Positions 55,004 to 61,317 of a stretch of DNA of 64,000 bases are shown here, one piece after another (position 1 is the stretch's first letter; each line of letters starts with the position of its first letter). The translations under genes and the position numbers were made by a program. The notes under the pieces were generated by a model. It was not told where the DNA came from. It saw nothing but the letters and a program-made list of their open reading frames with translations, and did no database searches. Source of the DNA: UBA974 sp002292405. GTDB taxonomy: Bacteria; Bacteroidota; Bacteroidia; Flavobacteriales_D; Sanyastnellaceae. The stretch is from positions 806,001 to 870,000 of the forward strand of contig CALTBR010000003.1 of NCBI GenBank assembly GCA_943842425.1, given 5' to 3'.

Positions 55004-55017
55004 GTAGCCCGTAGGGG
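55004..55017. repeat. Short copy of a tRNA-Glu 3' end
   Basis: GTAGCCCGTAGGGG is identical to the 3' end of tRNA-Glu at 58690-58703. It is also part of a perfect hairpin (GTAGCCC, 5-nt loop, GGGCTAC, 55004-55022), so the tRNA similarity may be chance. Confidence 0.4.
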
Positions 55018-55064
55018 GCTACACACACCTCAGTAAATACAGGCATTACAGACGGTTACTAACA

Positions 55065-55090
55065 TTTGTTGTTCCCATTGTTGTGCCGAA
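55065..55090. repeat. 26-bp direct repeat, left copy (candidate attachment site)
   Basis: A perfect 26-nt match (TTTGTTGTTCCCATTGTTGT then GCCGAA) with 58531-58556 near the other end, which lies just before the integrase start codon. It is the left boundary of the candidate element. Confidence 0.65.
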
Positions 55091-55127
55091 TTCAGACACT
55101 TTTTTCTGTCTCCTATCAGGGGGCTTG

Positions 55128-55226
55128 ATGCTGTTGATAAATTCAGTAACAGTTGCCAAAGGTCTTGACATGGCAATTGAGATCCTTGAGGACTATTTGA
55201 ATCCTTCTAAGAATGAGGTCTTGTAG
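55128..55226 (+). CDS. Possible small ORF (32 aa)
   Basis: ATG 55128 to TAG 55226 encodes MLLINSVTVAKGLDMAIEIL followed by EDYLNPSKNEVL, an amphipathic acidic peptide. AGGGGG stands 4 nt before the ATG, an unusually strong ribosome-binding site for this genome. It ends one base before the stop codon of the convergent lipoprotein gene. It may be a real small gene or a fragment of a lost one. Confidence 0.3.
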   Translation: MLLINSVTVAKGLDMAIEILEDYLNPSKNEVL

Positions 55227-55514
55227 TTAATCAAGCACAAATGGAGTTGTGTAATACCACTCATTACAGTGACACATTCCATTCTCAACCTTTACCATGT
55301 CATCTGCATGTTGTCTGTTAATGGGTTTCAAGTAGTTCATTTTTCCTTTGCCTTTCCTAAACATCAAGTAGTTCATCTTCATGTCACGTTCACCAACTGC
55401 AGGAACATCTGCACCAGAAGTATAGAATTGACCTCTTATCTCAACGCCACTTGGACCACATGAGATGAGCAATAAAAAGACAGAAAGAATTGAAAGGAAT
55501 TTGAAATGTTTCAT
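55227..55514 (-). CDS. Small lipoprotein of unknown function
   Basis: 95 aa. Lipoprotein signal peptide MKHFKFLSILSVFLLLISC (Cys 19), then a short basic/acidic mature part with MKMNYLMFRKGKGKMNYLK and a Cys pair (GMCHCNEWYYTTPF). No family recognised. It starts one base after the stop codon of the FISUMP gene and is probably its operon partner, inside the candidate element. Confidence 0.65.
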   Translation of the reverse strand: MKHFKFLSILSVFLLLISCGPSGVEIRGQFYTSGADVPAVGERDMKMNYLMFRKGKGKMNYLKPINRQHADDMVKVENGMCHCNEWYYTTPFVLD

Positions 55515-55515
55515 G

Positions 55516-56430
55516 TTAATCTTTTAAGCAGCGGACAGCTGCGCCCCAATTCTGCCCAACTGAGAGAATATGTGCTTCATTTCCCATCCCTACATAATTT
55601 GGACTATATAAGTGTAAAGCGTATAAATGTCCGTTGTTCTCTGACGAGCTTGAACTCCACCATATACCAATTTCTGAAAAATTAGAAAGACCCCAACAAT
55701 CAGAATGATAACCATTTCCTTGCCCATTAAATCCAGATGAATTTGACCCATTACCATTCTCTTCAACACTATACCAACTTGATGTTGATTTTAAGTGATA
55801 ACCCGCCTGAGATGGTCCACCAACAAAATTGATTAATTCAGTCCAATCACCATGAGATGGTATATGCCAACCACTTGGACAGAAATCATCAGCTATAACT
55901 GCATACCCATTATACATCTTTTGTCCAAAATAGAAGGGTATTTCAGCGTCATTACCTTGATAGCATTCATTACCTTCAACTTCACAAGATGCTTGTAAGC
56001 CATCACATAAATTGACAAAGTCATATTTTACATAGTCATTGCGGAACCAACACTGGTCTCCTATTTCTACAGTGTAAATGCTATATCCAAAATCATCATA
56101 GAATGGTTGGCCACAAGCAAAGTCACAAATCCCATCACCATCATCATCAGCCTCGCACCATCCACCACAAATTTCAAGTGCATCTAAAGAATAACATGGC
56201 TCTGTAGGGTTAGAAGAATAATTACAAGCCGCTAAATCGAGACAATCATCTTCGCTATCCCAAACCCCATCTGAGTCTGAGTCTGTATCTCCAAAATATC
56301 CCAGCATAGCAAGGAAATCGTTTACGGCTACATTTCCATCATTGTCAAAGTCAAAGACATTAGGGCAAGTCTGTTGAGCTGTTAGAGACAGCGTCAAGAA
56401 ACATAGCGTGAGTGTAAAGAGGTGTTTCAT
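55516..56430 (-). CDS. Secreted FISUMP-domain protein with EF-hand-like repeats
   Basis: 304 aa from ATG 56430, which starts a signal peptide (MKHLFTLTLCFLTLSLTAQ). Right after it come EF-hand/dockerin-like Ca-binding loops (FDFDNDGNVAVNDFLAML, DTDSDSDGVWDSEDDC, EADDDGDGICDFAC), then the Fibrobacter succinogenes major (FISUMP) domain: GDQCWFRNDYV, CPSGWHIPSHGDWTELINFVGG, SGFNGQGNGYHSD, IWWSSSSSENNGHLYAL and the end WGAAVRCLKD. The function of this surface-exposed domain is unknown. It is accessory in nature, within the candidate element. Confidence 0.83.
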   Translation of the reverse strand: MKHLFTLTLCFLTLSLTAQQTCPNVFDFDNDGNVAVNDFLAMLGYFGDTDSDSDGVWDSEDDCLDLAACNYSSNPTEPCYSLDALEICGGWCEADDDGDGICDFACGQPFYDDFGYSIYTVEIGDQCWFRNDYVKYDFVNLCDGLQASCEVEGNECYQGNDAEIPFYFGQKMYNGYAVIADDFCPSGWHIPSHGDWTELINFVGGPSQAGYHLKSTSSWYSVEENGNGSNSSGFNGQGNGYHSDCWGLSNFSEIGIWWSSSSSENNGHLYALHLYSPNYVGMGNEAHILSVGQNWGAAVRCLKD

Positions 56431-56434
56431 GTTA

Positions 56435-56442
56435 CAAATATA
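56435..56442 (-). promoter_or_regulatory. -7 box for the FISUMP gene
   Basis: TATATTTG on the minus strand is an exact match and ends 4 nt before ATG 56430. Confidence 0.5.
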
Positions 56443-56483
56443 ACACGTTACCAATGAGTTGTGTCCAGTCCCTCTTTAGGGTT

Positions 56484-56577
56484 GGTGAGTGACAGAAGAC
56501 TACAAAACAGACTCCCCTACTCAATTACTGACGGAGTGAATCAAGAATGACACGACGGTCTTCTGTTCTCATTCACC
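56484..56577. repeat. Inverted repeat / stem-loop
   Basis: GGTGAGTG plus ACAGAAGAC (56484-56500) is complementary to GTCTTCTGT (56558-56566) and, after a 3-nt bulge, CATTCACC (56570-56577). The 9-bp core is perfect and the arms enclose 57 nt. It could be part of a stable RNA or a recombination site. Confidence 0.5.
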
Positions 56578-56702
56578 TTGATTTCCAACACCCCTTCCCC
56601 CCATCAAAAATCTGAGCAAAAGAGGGCCGCTCACTGGACTTGAACTTTGTGTCTTAGTCCTGTTACATCTTTCCTTTGCCTGTGTAGGCTCGGTCCGTTT
56701 AA

Positions 56703-56852
56703 GACGGCCGAGCGTGTCATTAGGGAGGTTCCTATTCCCTGTGAGATGAGGGTTCGTTTTAGACTCACCCTCTCAGTGTCAGGGTAAAGAACTCATGCTG
56801 AGCGTAGCAAAGTTCGGACTCAATCATGTATCAATACATTGACGGCGTCAAG
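56703..56852 (+). repeat. Structured intergenic repeat, copy B
   Basis: About 150 nt matching copy A (50537-50682). Shared blocks are CGTGTCATT, GAGG(A/G)TTCGTTTTA, CTCACCCTCTCAGTGTCAGGG, AACTCATGC, GCAAAGTT, GACTCAA and ACGGCGTCAAG. The inner arms GAGGGT (56748-56753) and ACCCTC (56767-56772) pair, as do TGAGAGG and CCTCTCA in copy A by different bases, a sign of conserved structure. A mini-ORF runs from ATG 56795 to TGA 56842 (15 codons). The 5' arm GACGGCCG can also pair with an upstream hairpin (56688-56713), giving two alternative folds. Confidence 0.65.
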
Positions 56853-56894
56853 TAATGAATTAGATTTGAACTAAACATTTAAATCAATTCAATT

Positions 56895-57134
56895 ATGGAT
56901 AAGAAATCAATTCTAATCGGAGCACTTGGTGCTTCACTACTATTTGTCTCTATTGGAGCAGGAACTCAACAAGAACAAGCAACTAATACAACTGTTCCAG
57001 AATCTCACGTTTGGGAATTAAAAATGATGGATGTTGGAGAGAGACACTACAGATATATGTACAATAAGGTTACAGGAGAGGTAAGAGAAATAACTAAAAA
57101 AGGATATACTAAATTACCATTACAAAGCCAGTAG
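56895..57134 (+). CDS. Small membrane-anchored or exported protein
   Basis: 79 aa. The N-terminus (MDKKSILIGALGASLLFVSI) is a hydrophobic signal-like segment and the rest is hydrophilic with WELKMMDVGERHYRYMYNKV. No family recognised. It lies 43 nt after repeat copy B on the same strand and is divergent from the FISUMP gene, between it and the integrase gene. Confidence 0.55.
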   Translation: MDKKSILIGALGASLLFVSIGAGTQQEQATNTTVPESHVWELKMMDVGERHYRYMYNKVTGEVREITKKGYTKLPLQSQ

Positions 57135-57175
57135 ACCCAAAAGACTAAGTGTGTGCTGATTAACCCGTTCGTTCA

Positions 57176-58518
57176 TTAAGCTGCTTTCTGCTTCAAAGCC
57201 TCTCTGATCTTCTCTGAGGCTTTAGATGAAGTCTCAAGCCTGTCAATGTTCAAATAGGTCTTCAAAGTACTCTCAGACTCATGTCCAGTTAATGACATCA
57301 ATTCATTGACTGAAAGGACTTCAAGGGAGTGCATATTCGTGGCAAATGTCCTTCTTGCTGTGTGAAGTGTCACAAGCTCATATATGGGCTTTCTGAGGGC
57401 TTTAGAAGCGGTCATGCTGGTTGATGGAGTCTCAACCATTCTTGTGATTCCTGCAAGCTCAAGGACCTTCTTGATAGTGGCATTCATCTTCTGCTCATTG
57501 ATGGCTTCAGGAAGGCTTCCATTGTGCTTATTGATGATTCTCTGAGCAGCATCAAGCAGTGGCACTTTGACTGGTGAATTGGTCTTGGATTGGATGAAAG
57601 TGATGTATTCAGGACAGCTTCCTCCATTGTCATCCCAAGCATCTTTAATCAGCTCTGGGAACCTCTTCAAATCAGAAATCCTCACTCCTGTCCAACAGGC
57701 CAAAAGGAACAAGTCTCGGACTGTTTCAAGAGCAGTGATGGTTTGACCAAACTTGCCTTTAGAAGGCAGCTTAACAGCCTCTAAAAGGGCTAAATCCTCA
57801 AGGGTTAAATGCACCTTGAGTGTCTTGACTTGCTTGGGGCTGAAATAGGCCTCCATATGGGCTCTATTGTCATGCAAATTGGTTGTGTAGGACTCTTTCA
57901 ACCACATCTTAATCACCTTCACATCCTTGGCAATGGTGTTGATGTTCAATCCTTGCTTTGCTCTGAATCTCTTGTAATCCATCTAGACAGCTCTCTGTTC
58001 CAATCATCAAAGCTGATTTGATGTCCAATCTCCTTCATTGCAAATTGAAAGAGTTGGTCATGAACAGTCTTGTATTTCTGGATTGTTCTGTGGCTGATTT
58101 TCTTGCCCTTTCCATTCAATCTGTTGTGTGCATCATCAATGAACTCTTTCACCCATTGGTTGAATGTGAGATGCTTTGATGAAGCTCTCTGTTTGCCTTG
58201 AATCTTGCGTTTCAATCCTTCTTTGAACTCAAGCCATGTAGGAGCCTTTCCAAGGTCTAATGTGAACTCATGGATGACTGAATGAATCAAGTCCTCACGA
58301 GCGTCTAAACGCTTGTTTAGGACCTCATAATCCATCCTTTCATTGCGGTGGATAGATTGAAGGATTTTGATTCTTTGCTTGCCTTTATTCCAACGATCAC
58401 TTGGGACACTCAAGCCCATTCCAAGCCTTCTCTTCTTGCCATCATAAATGAACTGGGCAACAACAGATGATTGTGGGTTTTGAGGTCGTGAAAGTTGAAA
58501 TGAAATGTTCATTGGCAA
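57176..58518 (-). pseudogene. Tyrosine recombinase/integrase, frameshifted
   Basis: Two pieces in different frames (58518 down to 57946, and from 57982 down to 57176) together make a Bacteroidota-type phage integrase of about 445 aa. The first has an arm-binding start (MPMNISFQLSRPQNPQSSVV) and the SAM-like core-binding domain ending ISFDDWNRELSR. The second resumes MDYKRFRAKQGLNINTIAKD and carries the catalytic residues: Arg in CWTGVRISDL, HTARRTFATN, His in LTGHESESTL, and the Tyr nucleophile in KTYLNID. One base seems to be missing near 57975. The start codon is 12 nt inside the right 26-bp repeat. Confidence 0.85.
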
Positions 58519-58530
58519 TCAAAAATGGGT

Positions 58531-58556
58531 TTTGTTGTTCCCATTGTTGTGCCGAA
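58531..58556. repeat. 26-bp direct repeat, right copy (candidate attachment site)
   Basis: Identical to 55065-55090 and 12 nt upstream of the integrase start codon, the typical place for an attachment site. Confidence 0.65.
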
Positions 58557-58649
58557 AGTAGTCCCCTCATTTTTCTAAACGTGTAAAAACCTAACTACGT
58601 TTTTCACACTTTATGCCCACGTTTAGTGGGTTACAGGAAGTCTTGAATG

Positions 58650-58679
58650 AAAAAACCCTACATCTGTTAGGATGCAGGG
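58650..58679 (-). terminator. Terminator after tRNA-Glu
   Basis: On the minus strand, CCCTGCAT and ATGTAGGG form a stem with one mismatch and an 8-nt loop (58656-58679), followed by a run of six T. It lies 8 nt beyond the tRNA 3' end, so it probably belongs to the chromosomal tRNA locus and not to the element. Confidence 0.75.
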
Positions 58680-58687
58680 AATGAGTT

Positions 58688-58762
58688 TGGTAGCCCGTAG
58701 GGGATTCGAACCCCTGCTACCAGGATGAAAACCTGGCGTCCTAACCCCTAGACGAACGGGCC
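58688..58762 (-). tRNA. tRNA-Glu (anticodon UUC)
   Basis: A 75-nt cloverleaf with encoded CCA. Acceptor GGCCCGT pairs with ACGGGCT (G-U first pair, usual for tRNA-Glu), the D arm starts TCGTCTAGGGG, the anticodon stem is CCAGG/CCTGG with loop TTTTCAT (anticodon TTC), and the T arm is GCAGGGGTTCGAATCCCCT. The gene appears intact. Its 3' end has a 14-nt copy at 55004. Confidence 0.95.
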
Positions 58763-58828
58763 AAATAGGTGCGCAAAGATAGTTAGAGATTTTATTCTCA
58801 CAAGCACCTTAGATAAAAAAATGGTATT

Positions 58829-60301
58829 TTAATAAGACTTAGCGAATAGAACTCGTCGTGCACTTGGATTTCCAGTCTTTATACAAACTCCAGGTGTAAG
58901 ATCTCCATCGAATGGGAGGCAACGAATGGAAGCTTTTGTCTCGTCAGAAATAAGATCTTCTGTTTCTGATGTGCCATCCCAGTGAGCCATAACGAACATC
59001 TCATCATGAATAGCAGCTTGGAACTCTTCCCATGTATCTACATTGACCGTATTTTTAACCATGCGATCTTGAGCTGTAGAGAATAAATCTGATTGAATAG
59101 TGTCCAGTAGAGTTCGCACAAGAGGTGCAATCCCGTCAAGAGATTCAAAAGACTTCGTGCGGGTATCGCGGCGTGCGAGTTCGCAAGAGTTGTTAGCGAG
59201 ATCGCGAGGGCCAATGGCAAGCCTAAGAGGAACTCCCTTGAGTTCGTATTCTGCAAATTTCCATCCAGAACGTTTTGAGTCGTCAGCATCTAATTTTACT
59301 CGGATTCCTGCTGCACGTAGTTCTGTTTCAAGTTCGCGACATTTTCCGACTATTTCGTCCATCTGCTCCTCCCCTTTGTAGATCGGAACGATGACGACTT
59401 CGATAGGTGCAAGCTTCGGAGGGAGAACAAGCCCTGAGTCGTCTGAGTGAGTCATGACAAGAGCTCCCATCAAGCGTGTTGAAACACCCCACGAAGTAGC
59501 CCAAACAAGTTCCTGCTTACCATCTTTAGTCGCAAATTTAACATCGAAAGCCTTGGCAAAGTTTTGGCCTAAGAAGTGAGATGTGCCAGCTTGAAGTGCC
59601 TTACCATCCTGCATTCTTGCCTCGATACAAAGCGTACTTTCAGCACCTGCGAAACGCTCGCTTTCAGTTTTATCACCCTTAATCACTGGCATGGCCATCC
59701 AGCCTTCCGTGAATTTGGCATAAATATCAAGCATGCGACGGGTCTCCTCCTGAGCCTCCTGCTCATTCGCGTGAGCTGTATGCCCCTCCTGCCATAAAAA
59801 CTCAGTAGTTCTGAGGAAAAGACGGGTACGCATCTCCCAACGAACAACATTCGCCCATTGGTTAATTAGAAGTGGAAGATCGCGGTAGCTCTGTATCCAT
59901 TTCCTGTATGTATTCCAAATAATCGTCTCAGAAGTCGGACGAACGATAAGTTCTTCCTCCAACTTTGCTTTTGGATCAACAATCAGTCCTTTCCCATTCG
60001 GGTCGTTCATCAGACGATAGTGAGTCACAACAGCACACTCCTTCGCAAACCCCTCCACGTGAGCAGCCTCCTTAGAGAGATAGCTCTTAGGGATGAAAAG
60101 TGGGAAGTAGGCATTCATATGTCCAGTCTCCTTAAACATGCCATCAAGAACATCCTTCATCCTCTCCCATATAGCATAACCATATGGCTTAATAACCATA
60201 CAGCCCTTTACATCAGAGTGCTGAGCTAGGTCGGCATCAACAACAATTTCGTTATACCACTTGCTGTAATCTTCGCTTCTCGGTGTTAATTTTTTAGCCA
60301 T
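58829..60301 (-). CDS. proS: Prolyl-tRNA synthetase (archaeal/eukaryal-type, ProS type 3)
   Basis: 490 aa. A class II synthetase of the short ProS type without the bacterial editing insert. Motif 1 and 2 regions are seen in GYAIWERMKDVLDG, RPTSETIIWNTYRKWI, RWEMRTRLFLRTTEFLWQEGHTAHA and GTSHFLGQNFAKAF. The anticodon domain has VVIVPIYKG and a C-terminal zinc-domain-like part ending LFAKSY. It charges tRNA-Pro. This type is usual in Bacteroidota. It is a single-gene unit next to tRNA-Glu, apparently chance. Confidence 0.94.
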   Translation of the reverse strand: MAKKLTPRSEDYSKWYNEIVVDADLAQHSDVKGCMVIKPYGYAIWERMKDVLDGMFKETGHMNAYFPLFIPKSYLSKEAAHVEGFAKECAVVTHYRLMNDPNGKGLIVDPKAKLEEELIVRPTSETIIWNTYRKWIQSYRDLPLLINQWANVVRWEMRTRLFLRTTEFLWQEGHTAHANEQEAQEETRRMLDIYAKFTEGWMAMPVIKGDKTESERFAGAESTLCIEARMQDGKALQAGTSHFLGQNFAKAFDVKFATKDGKQELVWATSWGVSTRLMGALVMTHSDDSGLVLPPKLAPIEVVIVPIYKGEEQMDEIVGKCRELETELRAAGIRVKLDADDSKRSGWKFAEYELKGVPLRLAIGPRDLANNSCELARRDTRTKSFESLDGIAPLVRTLLDTIQSDLFSTAQDRMVKNTVNVDTWEEFQAAIHDEMFVMAHWDGTSETEDLISDETKASIRCLPFDGDLTPGVCIKTGNPSARRVLFAKSY

Positions 60302-60372
60302 CTAAACTTTGGTACGATTCGTGTAATTATGAATATGAGGAACATCTCGCACTGCGAAAGTACGAATTTGAT

Positions 60373-60380
60373 TACCTTGC
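60373..60380 (+). promoter_or_regulatory. -7-like box for the Gly/Tyr-rich lipoprotein gene
   Basis: TACCTTGC (TAnnTTGC) ends 9 nt before ATG 60390. Confidence 0.38.
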
Positions 60381-60389
60381 AAATATATA

Positions 60390-61307
60390 ATGCGCATGGA
60401 TTTACCTATACAATTTTTCAAACTTCCACTCATCATAGTTTCTATGTTTGGATTTATCAGTTGTGGGATTAGCCCAAACCTGACTTCCTCCCTTGAATCC
60501 GATGAACTCTACCTGGCCTCAGGAGAAGAATTTATTACTGACGCGGAGTATCTAGCATTTGCTTTAAAAGACTTGGAATCACTCGATTCGGAAGAGGACT
60601 ACTACAACGAAAACAGTGGATACATCAATAACCGAGGATATTCAAACAACAATTTCAATTCAAACCTACCCTATAATTCATTAGGCCTAAGCAGTTATTT
60701 CTCTCCGTACGGAGCAGGTTACAACAACTGCGGTTTCAACAACTACAACAATTACGGTTATGGAGGATACGGATACAATCCCTACAACAATTACGGCTAC
60801 GGAGGGTACGGATACAATCCCTGCAACAATTTAGGCTATGGAGGATACGGATACAATCCCTACAACAATTATGGATACGGAGGATATAATGGCGGGAGTT
60901 ATTTCGGTAGCTACACAGGAGGCGAAACATCTTTTACTAGCTCAGTATTAGTCGGTCCGCGCACTCCGCTTCTAACAGGTACACTTACTAACAGCAACTA
61001 TAGAGGAGATCGATTGGGCACAAACAAAACTCAAGAAACTGGAAATGGAGTAACAAACTCAACGAATGTAAGTAGTGAAAATTCTAACGTAAATAAAACG
61101 CGATCTATTTGGAACTGGGATCCTGTAAGTCCTTCAACAATAAATAACAACGCTACTCGAACAGACGATACGAACATTTCTAATTCAAGATCTAGTTCAA
61201 GACCTAATTCAAGACCCAGCGCTAGAACTAACGGCAACAGAAGCCAATCAGGGAAAACGGGTAGATCCAGCAACTCGACGGGAAAGTCCGGTGGTCGTAG
61301 ACAATAA
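60390..61307 (+). CDS. Lipoprotein with Gly/Tyr/Asn-rich tandem repeats
   Basis: 305 aa. Lipoprotein signal peptide with FISC (Cys about 26), an acidic region (LESDELYLASGEEFITDAEY), then three tandem 13-residue units of the type YGYGGYGYNPYNN (about residues 122-160), then a Ser/Thr/Asn/Arg-rich C-terminus (SSSRPNSRPSARTNG). Such low-complexity mature regions suggest a disordered surface or matrix protein. No family recognised. The next gene begins 10 nt later and is probably co-transcribed. Confidence 0.68.
   Translation: MRMDLPIQFFKLPLIIVSMFGFISCGISPNLTSSLESDELYLASGEEFITDAEYLAFALKDLESLDSEEDYYNENSGYINNRGYSNNNFNSNLPYNSLGLSSYFSPYGAGYNNCGFNNYNNYGYGGYGYNPYNNYGYGGYGYNPCNNLGYGGYGYNPYNNYGYGGYNGGSYFGSYTGGETSFTSSVLVGPRTPLLTGTLTNSNYRGDRLGTNKTQETGNGVTNSTNVSSENSNVNKTRSIWNWDPVSPSTINNNATRTDDTNISNSRSSSRPNSRPSARTNGNRSQSGKTGRSSNSTGKSGGRRQ
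60753..60869 (+). repeat. 39-nt tandem repeat inside the coding sequence
   Basis: Three units (60753-60791, 60792-60830, 60831-60869), each 39 nt, sharing GGATACGGATACAATCCCT with a few third-position changes, plus a partial fourth. They encode the 13-residue protein repeat of the lipoprotein. Confidence 0.85.
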
Positions 61308-61317
61308 TTCCCCGCTT

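Larger units (their letters stand above)
56431..56894. other. Intergenic region with several structured elements
   Basis: 464 nt without an ordinary gene. It holds the -7 box of the FISUMP gene (56435), a long inverted repeat (56484-56577), a strong hairpin (56688-56713) and repeat copy B (56703-56852). Nothing else definite is seen. Confidence 0.6.
55065..58556. mobile_element. Candidate 3.5-kb integrative element bounded by 26-bp direct repeats
   Basis: The segment between the two perfect 26-bp repeats carries a lipoprotein gene, a FISUMP protein gene, repeat copy B, a small protein and a tyrosine recombinase whose start codon lies 12 nt from the right repeat. This is the usual arrangement for an integrated element with int next to attachment-site DNA. 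tRNA-Glu is about 130 nt beyond. The recombinase is frameshifted, so the element may no longer move. No replication or transfer genes are present. The true boundaries could instead be the 14-bp tRNA-end copies (55004, 58690). Confidence 0.5.

Noticed and set aside
55004..55022. Short tRNA-Glu 3' end copy taken as the true attachment site
   Set aside because: Only 14 bp match and the same bases form a perfect 7-bp hairpin, so chance similarity is possible. The 26-bp repeat is better supported. Kept only as a low-confidence feature.
56688..56852. Copy B considered as an integron attC site or a known RNA (tmRNA, SRP RNA, RNase P, 6S)
   Set aside because: It has no integron core sites (GTTRRRY/RYYYAAC) in place and none of the conserved blocks of those RNAs that I know.
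60753..60869. Tandem repeats considered as a CRISPR array
   Set aside because: The units abut without spacers and keep an open coding frame, so this is a protein repeat. No CRISPR or cas gene was seen in the window.
60736..60930. Cys/Arg-rich minus-strand frame opposite the Gly/Tyr repeats
   Set aside because: It is the antisense reading of the tandem repeat and has no start signal.
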